Shown: positions 45,561 through 57,655 of the stretch, in pieces
How the letters are laid out: each line of letters opens with the position of its first letter
How positions within the stretch are numbered: position 1 is the stretch's first letter
Source of the DNA: Anseranas semipalmata
Lineage: Eukaryota; Chordata; Aves; Anseriformes; Anseranatidae
Length of the DNA: 64,000 nucleotides
Direction: 5' to 3'
Assembly: GCA_013399115.1 (NCBI GenBank)
Contig: VXAA01001508.1
Coordinates: forward strand, 451,507-515,506
Notes under the pieces: generated by a model
What the model was told of the DNA's origin: nothing
What the model saw: only the letters and a program-made list of their open reading frames with translations
The model's database searches: none
Position numbers and translations under genes: made by a program

Positions 45561-48156
45561 AAGCCACCTCCATGCAGATAGCAGCAAAAAGCTGCTTGCT
45601 ATGCAGAGAGCCCATGTTCCGAATCAGCAAAGCACTCACTTTGGTGCAACTTACGCACTGCATAGAATTTTCTTGCACGAGGAAGGGGGGTTTGGTCAGT
45701 GCAGGGGCCATCTGCTGATTCTCTGCAAGGGAAGGAATACTGTTTGTGGGGGTTAAGAGGCTTGGAATGAAGCAAAATGGGCAACTATACTGTACTAATG
45801 AATGCTGCTTCCCCTTTTGTAAAATGTCTTCTTTTATAGTGACTGTACCAATACAGAAAGTTTTTTTTCTTTGTTTTTGTTCTTGTTAGTTTTGTTTTTG
45901 TTTTGGAAGCCACTGTCGTTCCAGGTTGCTATGCTGGTTTATAGCAAGCGTGGTTTGGCCTTGGGGGAAAATGGCAACCACCAACACAAAGCCTTTCCGG
46001 ATGGGCACGCGCTGTGTGCCAGGGATGGCAGGGCACTGGCTTGCAGCATGAGCCAGCGCCAGAGCCGAGATGAAGCTGGGGAGCCCTGCTACCGGAGGGG
46101 AAGGTAACACAAAGCAGCTGGGCTATGGCTCCTCTTGGCACTGCAGCATCCTCTTGGAATAAAAATACTCCAACTTCCAGTCAAAAAAAATTAATGTTGT
46201 GTCTAGTTTTTAAACACAAAATTAGTATTTCCATAGAGCAGATAAATCTAAGTGAAATATCCCCTAGAAAAACAGCAGCCAAAGCTTTCTGGTGAAAAAG
46301 CAGCTCCAATGGAAATATTCTGCTCAGGCTTAGCTACAGGCTGCTCAGAAGCCCAGGAAGCCCTTAGCCCAGGAAACAGCATTTGGCTTTCTAGCCAGCG
46401 CTGCCTGCGAAGTGGTGTTTGCGCGGTTGCTGCAGGTAGTTAGAGGGTCTGTGCCTACGTGTTACGAATGGCACATTGCCCTCATTGAAATACACTTGCT
46501 TCCTTGCTCTGTTGACAAATGCAAAAGGCAGAAATCTTAAATAGATCCGGGAAGAGCAATCCCGCTGCCAAAAGGTTAGTTTTGAAGTGTTTGACATTTT
46601 CTACCAGAGCTGAGCAAATCATTTATCTGATTAATTTAGTTTCCTCTCTGTTCACAAGTTGTCCAGGAGCTGTTGCTGAGATTTGCTCAAATTCATTTGT
46701 TATCTGAAGTTCCTGCCTAGGTCTGCAGCTTGTTTATGGGCAGTTTGTTATAAGCAGTCACAAAATTTAGAGCTGTGTTGATTACTCTTGATTGGGCATA
46801 TGAGGCAGGATATTGTTTTAGCTCTCTGTCGGGGTGATCTAATCCTTTGAATTAGATTTCTGACATGACTCCATGTGGAATTTGGTTTCTACAAATAGTC
46901 TTTGCCTTTTGCCTATAGGTCACTGCAGCTGTGAACACTTCTGCCAGTTCCCAGAACTACTCTTAAGACTGCAAAGAGCTGTCCTGGTAATCCAGTCTGA
47001 CTGCCCAACACGGATCATAGTTTGGATTTTGATGTACTAAAGTAAATGAAGGATTATATAAATCAAAAATTGACATGCCATTTGAGAGGGAGAAAGCATT
47101 TCTTTAACTTTTCTGTCACATTTTCACAACCTACTTGTCCCGCTAATTGATGTGTTAAATTTCTACCCAAGAAATGCAGTTTTCCATAGTGAACTAAAAA
47201 GTAATGCCATGTGATGTATGTGGTAGGAAGAATTACAGCAATATACTTGAACGCAGTATGACATCAAAGTGGGGATAATGAATCCAGGGTTTGCATAATT
47301 GGGATGTTATATACTTGGGCTGGAGGGCTCATCTCATTGTTCAACACTCAGCAAATAATTTTATAAAATTACATCCATATTTTTCTACTTTGTAAGAATA
47401 ATTTTAGTAACTTTGTTTATCCTTTCAGTAGCTCTTGGCACGTCTTGCTGATCTACGCATTCCTGCAGACTGTTCTCAAGCGTTTGGGTGTAGGGGGTGT
47501 AGGCTGAGGCACTTTGTAATAGAGACAGAAAGGAACAGGAATTTCTGGTCTGTGGAAAGTTCTGACATTTTGAAATAAATAACTTTTGCAAAGCATGATG
47601 AACAGTCAGACTTGTGAAGTTTTCTGCCAACATTTTTGTCAGGAGTCTTGGTTCAATGCCATCAAGACATGTTTTTTCAATAATGTCCAATCGCTTTAGT
47701 TCGGTAATACTAAAACAAAATGAGCAAAGTCCAAATGAAAGCTGCAGACCTTTTAATTAAGATATGATAGATTACATAAATCTGCTACACTTACTGCATT
47801 GCAATTAGCCTGCAAGTAGTGGCTAGAAGAGTGGCAATGGATCAGAAACAGAAACATTTCCCTTCCTGAGGAGTGAGCAGAAGTGGGGGCGATGCCTTTG
47901 ATGCCAAGGCTGTGTGCTGCAGGTGGGACAGGCACTGCCAACAAAGCCGGGCCACAGATGTGACCTTGGCTCTCGGGTCCCCTAAAACCCACGCTGGCTC
48001 TCAAAATGGCAAGGCTGCCTCCAGCTTATGCCACAGCTCCGCGTGGAGGTAAGCATTACCCCAAATGACTTTTTTTTTATGCATTTCTAGCCTCAAGTAG
48101 AAGTTGTGGATCCCCGGAACTTCAAAACGAGTTGTCATTAGAAAGTAAATTAATTA
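45561..48156. other. Intergenic, no gene seen
   Basis: A T/G-rich simple stretch lies at about 45858-45905. The minus ORF at 47385-47690 (101 codons) begins M-D-I-I-E-K-T-C-L-D-G and has a fairly natural amino acid mix, but it lacks convincing splice borders or similarity I can name. No repeat was identified. Confidence 0.4.
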
Positions 48157-48208
48157 TTTTTCTTCCTTTTTTTTTTCTTTTCTTTTTTCTTTTTTTTTTT
48201 TTTTTCCT
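48157..48208. repeat. T-rich pyrimidine tract
   Basis: About 50 bp are almost entirely T with scattered C, read directly. On the minus strand it is a polypurine A/G run. Confidence 0.85.
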
Positions 48209-51200
48209 AAGATCCTGTTTCGTTGCTTCCTTAACTGGCATTTTTCATGCATTCCCAAGGAAATAATACATCATACACATTGAAACTTGGCAGCTTCCAC
48301 AGACATTCCAGGCACCTCCCTTTTACAGCATTCAAGGGGATGTCACCCAGCAATGGGGCCTTTCTAGCGCAGCTGCTTTTATAACCAGAGTGAAAGAGAA
48401 GGTGTTTCAGCCTGCTCTAGCCATACCATGAGGATTTCTGTGAAAAGCCACAGCTGGGCTGACCCCATTGCAATAACAAAAACTGCCTGTTGAACAAAAA
48501 GTCCCAGTAAGCATGCAATATATTACATACACAGTGTCTCTCCATCTGCTACGCATTACTCTTCTGCTCCGTGATGTTATTAATATCAAGAAATCTCATA
48601 TGAAATTTTTTATTGCTTTTGTAATACCAATGGTAAAAAAATCCCTTGACGACTCCATTACAGGTGGATCAGCTTTTCCAGCAGAACCAAAATCACTATG
48701 TATTTAAATAGTTTGGCATATATCTTAAATCATATTCACAATACATTATACAGAAGAGTGGCATTTGTAGTTATTAAAATTGCCTGACACCTCTCATTAT
48801 AAAAACACTGTTGTCAGTTGATTATAATTTTGCCAAACTTTAACCATTTGGGCTGACATTTTCCTTGCTGTCAGTCTTCCTGAGACAGGTTTGTATCTGA
48901 TTGCTTTGATTTAAAATATCAGAAATACAGTTCCAAGAAGCAAAACAAGTACATATACCTCCTCTTTTGCCACCACACCAAGCCAAACTCCTCAACTTCT
49001 CCAACTGCAATTTTCATTTAAAATATGGCTGATGATTAAAGAATAGTTGGAATGAAGGGCAGAGTAAAAAGTTAAACAAGGTTAAACAACCCAAAGCCAA
49101 AATATCTTGTTTCACTTGAATATTTTTATCCTGCTTAAAATAAAAAATAAGCCAGAGCACTGCCTTCCTTTTTCTCTTGTTCTCCTTTCAGCTCCCCTTG
49201 TCTGTCTGACTCCCCCCTGCTTGCTTCTAGAGTGGCTTTATCAATCTCTGCCTCTTTTCTCTGAAGTCCTCATTGCCTCCTTGTTGAGCACACTTTGAAC
49301 AATAGTTCTCTAATTGCTCTTCAGAGAAAACTCCTGAACAACCTGGAAGGGCCCTCTAGCTGTTTCAGGGGAAAGGGACCTTTTTCAGTAAAGGTTGCCT
49401 TTTAAAACTGAAGCTGAACTGATTTTCTAATATTCAGAGTGGGAGCTATTTGTGTCAGTGAGCGTCTTTTTGTTCTGCACGTGTCCAGCTCCTGGCACAG
49501 CTGACGTGGAGCCACCGTGCCTGGAGATGCCCAGACAAAAGGTGCCACGGTTTCCTTCAGCTGACCTTGGGGTTGTTAAATTAGGGCACTCCAGAGAATA
49601 TCTTGGGTGGATTGAACTTGTCTTTTTCTTTGATCAGGACATCAAAGGACACAATGTCACGTGGAGCTGCTCTAATGTCTGATCGGGGCAATCAATCACT
49701 CACATGCGGACCGAGAAGTGCCGCCCTGTAGTTTGGTCACCTCTGTCTGACCTTGACAATCTCCTGCTGAGGGCCGATAGGAAATGACGGCTGGTGACTG
49801 GCGTTGGAGTGGCTTGGTTAGGTGACCAGACTGAAACAAAAAGTTTTCTGGTGGGTAAACTGCAATTAACCATTTTTAAAAAAGTTTCTGCAATGGAAAA
49901 GTGGAGGAAAAATCCACACATTGTTTTGGATCAATTAAAAACCCCTCTAGCTGACTGATTTTGGAAAACTTTATTTAATACCTGAATATTTAAATTTAAT
50001 GAGGCTAGGCTTATAGTCTAAGACTATAAGACTAGAAATGTTTTTCCAGATAAACCATCTTATAGAATTTTAATATAATTATTCCAATTATACAGTAATC
50101 TGCTATAAACTTGCTGATCCCCAGAGGAATTTGATGCCCCTGTAAAGCTGTAAAACAAGGCACTTCTTGGCTCCAGAGGGCTGAGAAGAAGCCTCTGTAA
50201 TGGGAGTATTTCCTCAAATTCCACTGGAGGTCAGTGCAGCATTGCAGTTCTGCCTGGAACAAGATGTCCTTTTTACTCTGATCTAGTGCTACAGCTCAAC
50301 AGAAACCCCTGTAGAGCTGTTTTTAAACTAGATTTGTATAGTAATAAATATGGGCCTAAGAACTGTGTTTTGTGGTTATATTTGGAACATCCTATCAGGG
50401 ATGTGAGAATCTAAACTCGTTTGGGTGTTATTCTTTTGTTGTTGTTGTGGCGGTTGTTTTTCAAGAGCTCAGGGTGTTTTTTCTTGCTAAATAAAAATAC
50501 TTGGAATACAAAAGGAGCACTTTTTGTGACACGTTTTCATAGCTCCAGAGCAAAGCACGTCTTCCCACTAGAGGAGCAGAGATAAGTGTGGTCCAGCACA
50601 TGCCCTGTAGACATAGGGGCTCTGGACCTCACCATTTTTTATAACTATTTTAATGTGAACTCACTCAAGTCAAAGCTTTGCTCCCTTTCCACCTCTATCT
50701 TTCTCCCCTTCCTGGCCATAGGGCGTGCACACACTGCACTCGCTTCTCTTGGATGTGGCTTGCCTAGAAAGGGGCCGATGTACCTGAAAGTACTCCGAAT
50801 GATCCCCTTTGGGGTATGGCTCTCAATACAGGCAGTGCTAAGCTGCCAACAAAACCCCAGCTAAGGGGTTTAAAGTCAGTTCACACAAGCTACCGGGACT
50901 GCAGGTGAGCCTTTAGGGCTTGCTACCTATTCAGCTTTCTGGGGAAAGCATGGCCTTCCTGCCTCCCCTCGTGGCTGTAACGCAACAGATCCTCCAGCCT
51001 ACAGCCCTGTTCCACTACGGGACGTCAAAGACAGAGCCTCGATTATGCAAGAGAAGAGAAAAGCAAAGAGAGGAAATCTGTGTCCCAAACACTACAGCAA
51101 GTGCTTCATCTAAGCTGGGGTACATCACAGGAGCTAAGGTAGGAACACTAAGCAGACAGGATCACAGTAAAGAGCTCCCAGCCAAAGACTTGAGTCCCAC

Positions 51201-52689
51201 CAGTACAACCAGTACCAACCAATAACCAACATGGTCTCATCCAGCCAGTAAATGCGCCTGTCCTGCTTCAGAAAACCCAGATGCCACCAACCAGGTTGTA
51301 TAGAATCTGGCTTGTCTGAGCTTTGTGTGACAGCAATAGGCTTGGCTTGTGTTGGGTTTGCTCAAGCTCATCAGTGGTCTGCCCAGCAACTGTCTGCCTG
51401 CTGGCCAGGCGAAGAGGAAGAGGAAGGCCACAGGATTCAGCCCCTGCTCTGCTCCAGCTGCTGTCTGGGCATAACCCATGGGCTGGTTGCAAAAGTACCA
51501 TGCAAGGAGCAGGGTGTTCTTGAGCTGCGCTTGGGGTTATCAGGCAGGTCCCCAGTCTGAAGCTTTACTGTTTCTGTTCTAGGTTTAGCTGAATACAGCC
51601 CACAGCTGTTGCAGAGCTGTGCACAGAGCCATGCAACAGTCAGCAAGATGAATTTGAAGCCACATATTGTGCACATGAGGAGCAGGTACCTTGCTTCTGT
51701 TCACTGATTTCTTTTTCAGCTACATTGACCAGAGAGCTCATTAGGAAAAGGGCTGCAAACATTAGTTGTCCCCCCACTCTCCTTTAAAAGGAATGTTTCA
51801 AATCTTTGTCTTTACACCCTTTCTCTCCTCCCTGAAGGGGAATGGAGTTGGCTCTGGCTGCCCTGGCCATAAAGGATACTACGTCCAGGAATTTTAGGTT
51901 TCAGTTTAATTCAGGGTACACTTAGCTGAGTCAAAGCCATGCTGGCAGAGGGCTAGATTAGACAGGCTCAACCTCCATTATAGAATCAAACACAGACATT
52001 TTAAAACACGCTGTTTAGACCATGGAGGATTTCTTGTGTTGGAGCAATCTCATAAAAGAAATGCTGACAGCTGTATCCACCGGTTAATTTAAAACCCAGC
52101 TGGAACAAGGCCTGGCCAAAATGTTATTGGGAAGCAACTCTCATTCGCTGCCGTTCCATTAGCAAAGCAACAAGTTTTACCACAGGCTGCCCCCCTGTGT
52201 CCTTGTACCCTGCGCTAATTTCCCACTTGGTTTCTGCAGGAACATACTTCTGTTCCAGACGTGACACCAGTGTTGCCCCTCTGCTCCCAGCCTGCTCTGC
52301 TTGGCCCGTTTTTGAATCCACAGCCCCTTTTAGTGCCCCCAGCCTTCCTCCTGGAGGCTGTGCGATGGCTCAGGAAGGTTCCCTTCCCTTGCCACCTCCT
52401 CCTCAGCTCACCATGGCTTGCTGTCGAGAACGCTGCCTCTTAGCCTGTGCTTTCCTGCCCGGCTGCTGAGGCTCGGCTCGCACGGCTTCTCCTTGCAGCG
52501 GGTTTAGGGCCCTTTGGGGAGCCATCATGGGGGTTTGCAACCCGCTATTTACCCCTTCATCCAGCGCCTCCCTGCAACCGTCTTATCTACAAGCGCCATA
52601 TGTCCCCCACATCCAGAAACCTTTGGCGTGTGAAACAGATCATCTCTCCTAGTCTTACAGGTCTCTGTAACAGCTGATTAACATAACAG
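48209..52689. other. Intergenic, no gene seen
   Basis: Parts at 48700-48860 and 49960-50100 are AT-rich. A TTGTTGTTGTTG run lies near 50437. The GC-richer stretch at 51230-51680 and 52190-52560 produces overlapping ORFs on both strands (for example 51252-51560 plus, 51237-51479 minus). None is recognised. No repeat family or RNA gene is visible. Confidence 0.4.
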
Positions 52690-53100
52690 TATTTTCTTTT
52701 CTAAATCCTGTGATTCCCATGTCTTTCTCATGCTTTCATTCAGCAAAATCTCCTTATAGGCCAGAATTAGGTAAGCTGGAAGCTTTGGCTTTGTTTTCAG
52801 AATTAGCAAGTCTCTTTCCTCCAAGTATTTTTGTACAATATATATTCGTTTTATATTTCTTTGCCCCTTTCTGTGAGTTATTTTATGCTAATAGTTCCCT
52901 AAGTATTATTAATTAGATTTCTTTAAGAGAAAGTTCTTGAAAGTTAATTAAAAGTTGCACACAGTAATTGTGCAAAAGTAGCTTTTCCATTCTGAAAATT
53001 AAACCTTTATAATTAAAATCCGATATTCATTTAAAGATTCAAATGGGGTGTTTATTACTCATTTATTATTATTTATTTTTTGCCACTTTGGAAGTGTGAT
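52690..53100. other. AT-rich intergenic block with a small inverted repeat
   Basis: TTGCACA (52955-52961) and TGTGCAA (52969-52975) form a perfect 7-bp inverted repeat with a 7-nt spacer, CAGTAAT. Around it are ATTAATTAG, GTTAATTAAAAG and ATTATTATTTATTTTT stretches. It could be a regulatory element or plain AT-rich sequence. Confidence 0.3.
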
Positions 53101-54004
53101 TGCTCCAGCAGAGGGAAATCAATCCAGCCCCGGTGCCAAGGCCCCCTCCCTCCTGTCCCCTCTCTAGGAAATGGGACATTTCCATCACCCCAGTTGTGTC
53201 ACCCTGCCTGGGGAAGCGCTTGAATCCTGCGTGGAGGGACAGGGACACGTGCTTGTGCGTATCTTCATCTCTTTCCCTAACAGCCTGTCACCTTGCTTCC
53301 CCAAGATGTAAAAAAAATATTTTCTTGTTATCTCAAGGTTGGAATATAGATTTCAGAAGCTATCAGCATCTCCTAGTTGCCAGCAAGAGGCTACTTACTG
53401 TACGTTCAAATAACACTGAGGCTGCAAATCAAAACTGATACAGACTTGGCAGAGCCAGGGTGACAGACATGGCAGGGGAAGGGTTCAGGTGCTGGTGTAA
53501 ACCTCGAGTGCCTCCATTTGCTGGAGCACACCTGCCCATGGCACGTCGGGGTGGCATCAGGATTGCGCCCATTCCCCAGCACCCTGGGCAGCTGGAGGGG
53601 AAGAAGCTGCTCTCAGAGCAACCACACACGAGCACTGGGGCTGGGCTCCCTCGTTGTTCCAGGGCTGAAGTGCTCAAAGGAGCAGATTTTCAGGTGACTC
53701 CTGTTTGGCCATCAAACTGTAGACACCAGGGAAGGGACATGATTTCCCCTACTTGGCATTTCTTGGCCATCAAGCCTGCTCAAGCAAGCCTGGTTGGCTG
53801 TGTGTTTAGACCTATCTTTAGATTCCCTTGAAAGTCAAAGTGTAAAATCACTTTGCAAAAATCTAGCTGGCCCAAGCCCAGCCAGCCTCCAGTAATTAAT
53901 GGGGACTAATTATCACCTTCCTCTTTCAGCTCTAGAAGTGGCCCAGTCTCAGTGGCAAAGTCGTCCTCTCATGTATCGTGCATGGTGTGAACAAGCTTGC
54001 ATAG
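53101..54004. other. Intergenic, no gene seen
   Basis: The sequence is GC-richer with ORFs at 53100-53438 (+), 53460-53831 (+) and 53429-53677 (-). Their content is not recognisable and they overlap on both strands. Confidence 0.4.
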
Positions 54005-54235
54005 GACTTTCTGGTGTTTCAGAGATCAATAAATAGATATACATGATTATCATAAAGTTATTAATCATTGTGTTCAGCTAATGTCACCCATTTCTCTTTG
54101 AAAGGCTTTTGCCTCTGTAAAATGCATGGCACACCAATAAAACAAGAGAGAGCTGTAATAACCAGCATATAATTAATAACTATCAATAAAGAATGCACAA
54201 TCAACACAGAACTTCTTGTGATATGTTTAGGAAAT
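54005..54235. promoter_or_regulatory. Candidate enhancer-like AT-rich element
   Basis: The block contains ATCAATAAATAGATATAC, GTTATTAATCATTGTG, CACCAATAAAAC, AGCATATAATTAATAAC and CTATCAATAAAG within about 200 bp. Repeated ATCAATAA cores resemble PBX/HOX-type or CDX-type sites. Inference from motif density only. Confidence 0.2.
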
Positions 54236-54834
54236 GGCTGGGTCCCTTGTGCATCTCCTTTGGCTGCAAAATTAGTACAACTTATTTTTATTGAACAACT
54301 ACTTTGAGGGTACCAGAGGCATAAGAAGGAAGAAACTTTGTTTGAAAGCCAAGAGAAGTGACTTGAAGAAGAATTACCTAAGTGTTTTAAAAACTGGAAG
54401 CATTTAGGTCAAATGCAAAAGAAAGGCTTTAACAGCAGAGAGAGTGCTGTGAGCAAACAGAACAAACTCTAGTAATAGGAGTGTCACCAACAGAAATAAT
54501 CAAGAATAAACAAAATCCTTGTTGAATTAGCACCGAGGGATATCTCGTTTGTCCTTGGGCTGGATGATACGAAGGAACTTTTCTAATGATATTATTATTA
54601 CAGTGCACTAGAGCAGCACACTGAGTCCCTCATCAAGATAAGGGCTGTTGTGGCAGCTTTCTAGGACAGGATGTGCGAGTATTACAAGAGAGACCCAACT
54701 TAAAGAGCTTACAGTCAAAACAGACAGGGCATCAGTGGAGGGGCTGTCATCTCAGCACAGCTCAAGGTTACAGTGACATCCGGTGCCTGATCTGGGAAAG
54801 CGGTGTGCACCCCTTGAGAGCACCCACCGCACCG

Positions 54835-54850
54835 TCCTCCTCCTCCTCCT
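54835..54850. repeat. (TCC)5 microsatellite
   Basis: Trinucleotide run read directly. Confidence 0.9.
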
Positions 54851-55885
54851 GGGGTTGTGTCCCACCCCAGGGTGGCCCTTGGCACCATCCCAATGCGGTT
54901 TGGATGTCACTGGTGTCTGCTGCATGCCTGGGGAAATGCTGGTTGTTGTCCGTGCCCTAGGGCACTGCCCTCCTCCCACCTTGCCTCTGGCAGACAGTGG
55001 CTGGGAATGGGTTGAAACAGGGCAAAATAAGGCAAGCACAAAGGGATTTTGTTTTTTAGCCAAAATCAGGTCCTTTGGCTTCAGCACTGCAGCAGAAGCC
55101 TGGATATTTAGGCTGGTCCCTTTGAGGGCTGTTCAGTCTAAGAAGCTACTTCCAGAGGTACCTCCAGAGAGGGCCATTCACTCCAGAAAGTGTCTGTAGA
55201 AGTACTTGAGGACTAGACACCAAATCCTGAACATCACCTTTAGGTTTGCTGAATCCTACCCTTAAAATCCTCGCCTGTGTGACTCTTACTAGCCCTGTAC
55301 CTCTGTTCATCTCACTGAAGCAGATATTTCTAACTTTTGAAAGAGAGAAGAATCATTCCTGAATATTAACTGCTGTGTAGCAAGGACTCTGATAAAGATG
55401 ATTACAGAAATAAACCACCAGTTGATAACCAAATGCAAAAAAAGGGAAATGATTATTCCCCCAGCATTATCTGTATGCTCTGCACCGGTACGTTTTAAGG
55501 CAATCTCAACTGAAAAGATAAAGACATAGCCATCCTTACAAACAAGGATATTTCATTCAATAGATAGAAAGCTCTAAAGGGTTCCAGCTTTGCTGAAGCA
55601 CCGAGACACTGAGAATTGAAAGAGGTGGGGAGAATTAATTAGACTTCTGATATTATCCCGGTAAATAAAAGTAATAAGGGAAGCTCTGAAAAGGAAGACC
55701 CAATTCATATTCAAACATTTACAGAATAAACAGCTGCTGATTCTCCTATCTAGCCCTTTAAGGCTGCAATAAGTGACCTCTTAATCCCAGGCAAAAGACT
55801 GCATGAGCATCTGGAATTGAAAAAGAAAGCATATTTCCTTCACTATTCCAATTTCCACTCAATTTCAGTATAAAGTGTTTGTGTC

Positions 55886-55902
55886 TTTTTTTTTTTTTTT
55901 TT
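55886..55902. repeat. T17 homopolymer tract
   Basis: Read directly. A second T-rich stretch follows at about 55970-55990. Confidence 0.9.
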
Positions 55903-55991
55903 CTGGTTCCTACAGCAATGTGTATTTGATGATGAGATTTTGCGGATCTGAACACTTTTGCAGTCTCTTTTTTATTTTTTTTTTCTTTTCT

Positions 55992-56554
55992 CTAAATAAA
56001 GACATGCCTGACCTCCCTACATCGAGCAGGAGTACTGCAGTCCTTCAGCTTGGTTATATCTCCATTGTACCGGCCATGCTCTTAAAGCACTTATAGCAAT
56101 AATTTCTTGGCATGATGGACAGACTCAGCAATAACCTGATCCTGCAATGCACTAAATAAACACTTTAGCATTTAGTACATGGACACTAATGTGCTGGGAA
56201 GTAATTGCTTAGAGGTTCCCAGCTTCAATATAATAATGCAGGGATTGCATTTATACAGTATATGGCGGAGGAAAAAAATTGCTATTGGCCAAACTTCCTC
56301 TCTCCCATTTTGATTAGCACTGTAGGAGAGAGATGAAGGTAAGCACGGGGTGATCCTAGGTTACCAGATCCTTTGAGCACAGGGACTGTGGTCAGATGCA
56401 GCTATGCTTTAGGTGTGGAGAAATTCCACTGACTTCAGCCCATTTACTGATTTTACACCAGCGTTACTGAGAGAAGGGACTGACCATTAATATCCTCCTT
56501 CACAATAGTAATGCTGAAACCAGTGAAAGATTAAAAAGCCCATGCTAGCTTGGC
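55992..56554. other. Intergenic, no gene seen
   Basis: No coding, RNA or transposon feature is recognised. The stretch before the long A tract (56440-56554) shows no SINE or retrocopy similarity that I can identify. Confidence 0.4.
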
Positions 56555-56569
56555 AAAAAAAAAAAAAAN

Positions 56570-56596
<27 letters not shown>
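56555..56596. repeat. Long A tract (about 42 nt) interrupted by one N
   Basis: The run is uninterrupted A except for an ambiguous base at 56569. Its true length is uncertain because homopolymers of this size are prone to sequencing error. No poly(A)-tailed retrocopy is recognisable upstream. Confidence 0.9.
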
Positions 56597-56601
<5 letters not shown>

Positions 56602-57424
56602 GTATCTTCTACAGTAAATACATAAACATGCAGGCAGCAATTCCCCAGTGAGCTGAGCTTAAAAAAAGCTCAGTGGAGTTAGCAGAAGTAGAATGAACTG
56701 CGTAGAAGCACCAAAGTTTTGCATTTCCACTTATGCGAATAATTACTCTAGCCCTCATCAACATTTCTCTGCTTAAATAGCGTTTATAAATTAGAGACGC
56801 CTAAACTTTAAATGAAAACTAATTTTGGTATTTCCTTTATTAATAAAATGTTTTTCCCTGGACAGTTTGGGCTCATAAATGATTATGAAACAGTTTTGCT
56901 ACTTTTTTTTTTTTCTTTTTGCCTTTCCCCCTTCTTAAGCACTGCAAATGACTTCTTAATGGCTTGCAGAGTGTGGTTACCTCTAGGATACAGAAAAGCT
57001 GTTTGAAAACATTTTCTTCTTTAAATATTTGATTTTAGAGGTACCAGAAAAAAAAATAATCAGAGGACCAAAATAAAATAAAAAGAACAGCTTTCCCAAT
57101 GTATTATTAATACCAATAAATGGGAGCTTGTGGATTTAAAAGCCAAGATGTAGTGCATTTTCCTGGAGCAGTGAGCCTTTAAACAAGTTCCAGTTATTGA
57201 GATTGTGTAGTAAAAGCTGGTAAAATGAAATATCCTCTCAGATAGGCTAATAAAGACAGGCTATATTAACATACCCTTCCCAGGAAACACAGCCACAGAG
57301 GAAATGTTAGCTGCTATTCTTTATAGACTTGATTGTGGGAAGGCTGGCAAGTGACCCACAGAACTTCATTTTTAACTCCCTGCTGCAGTCTGGAAGCACC
57401 CTGATGAAAACACACAGAAGGGGA
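56597..57424. other. AT-rich intergenic, no gene seen
   Basis: The sequence contains a T run near 56903-56915 and an AAAAAAAATAATC stretch near 57049. Several CAATAAA/TTATTAATACC cores are present. Nothing else is supported. Confidence 0.4.
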
Positions 57425-57655
57425 AAGCCACGGCTCTGTCGGCGCTGAAACTGTCCCTGGAGAGGCGTTTTCTCAAGCGCGCATGCTGCCGCTGGGTGGA
57501 ATATTCCCTCTCTGTCTGGAGCATTGGCACAAAGCCTTGCATCGTGCCGACTCTTTACACCGACACCTTCAAGGGGCTTTGGAGTTTCAGAGTCAGTCAC
57601 CCACTGTGCAGAACGGGACGGGGCGAGCACCTTATAGGAACAGAGGTAACGGGAT
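57425..57655. promoter_or_regulatory. CpG-dense patch
   Basis: Fourteen CpGs occur in about 225 bp (57431-57651), clearly above the surrounding AT-rich sequence. The patch includes TCAAGCGCGCATGCTGCCGC and GAACGGGACGGGGCGAGC. ORFs at 57496-57813 (+) and 57307-57696 (-) overlap it. No splice-supported exon or recognisable protein emerges. It could be a small unmethylated element or an unrecognised promoter or first exon. Confidence 0.25.

Noticed and set aside
47201..47270. Possible mariner-type transposon remnant
   Set aside because: The phrase resembles transposon sequence only vaguely, and no inverted terminal repeats or transposase frame were found.
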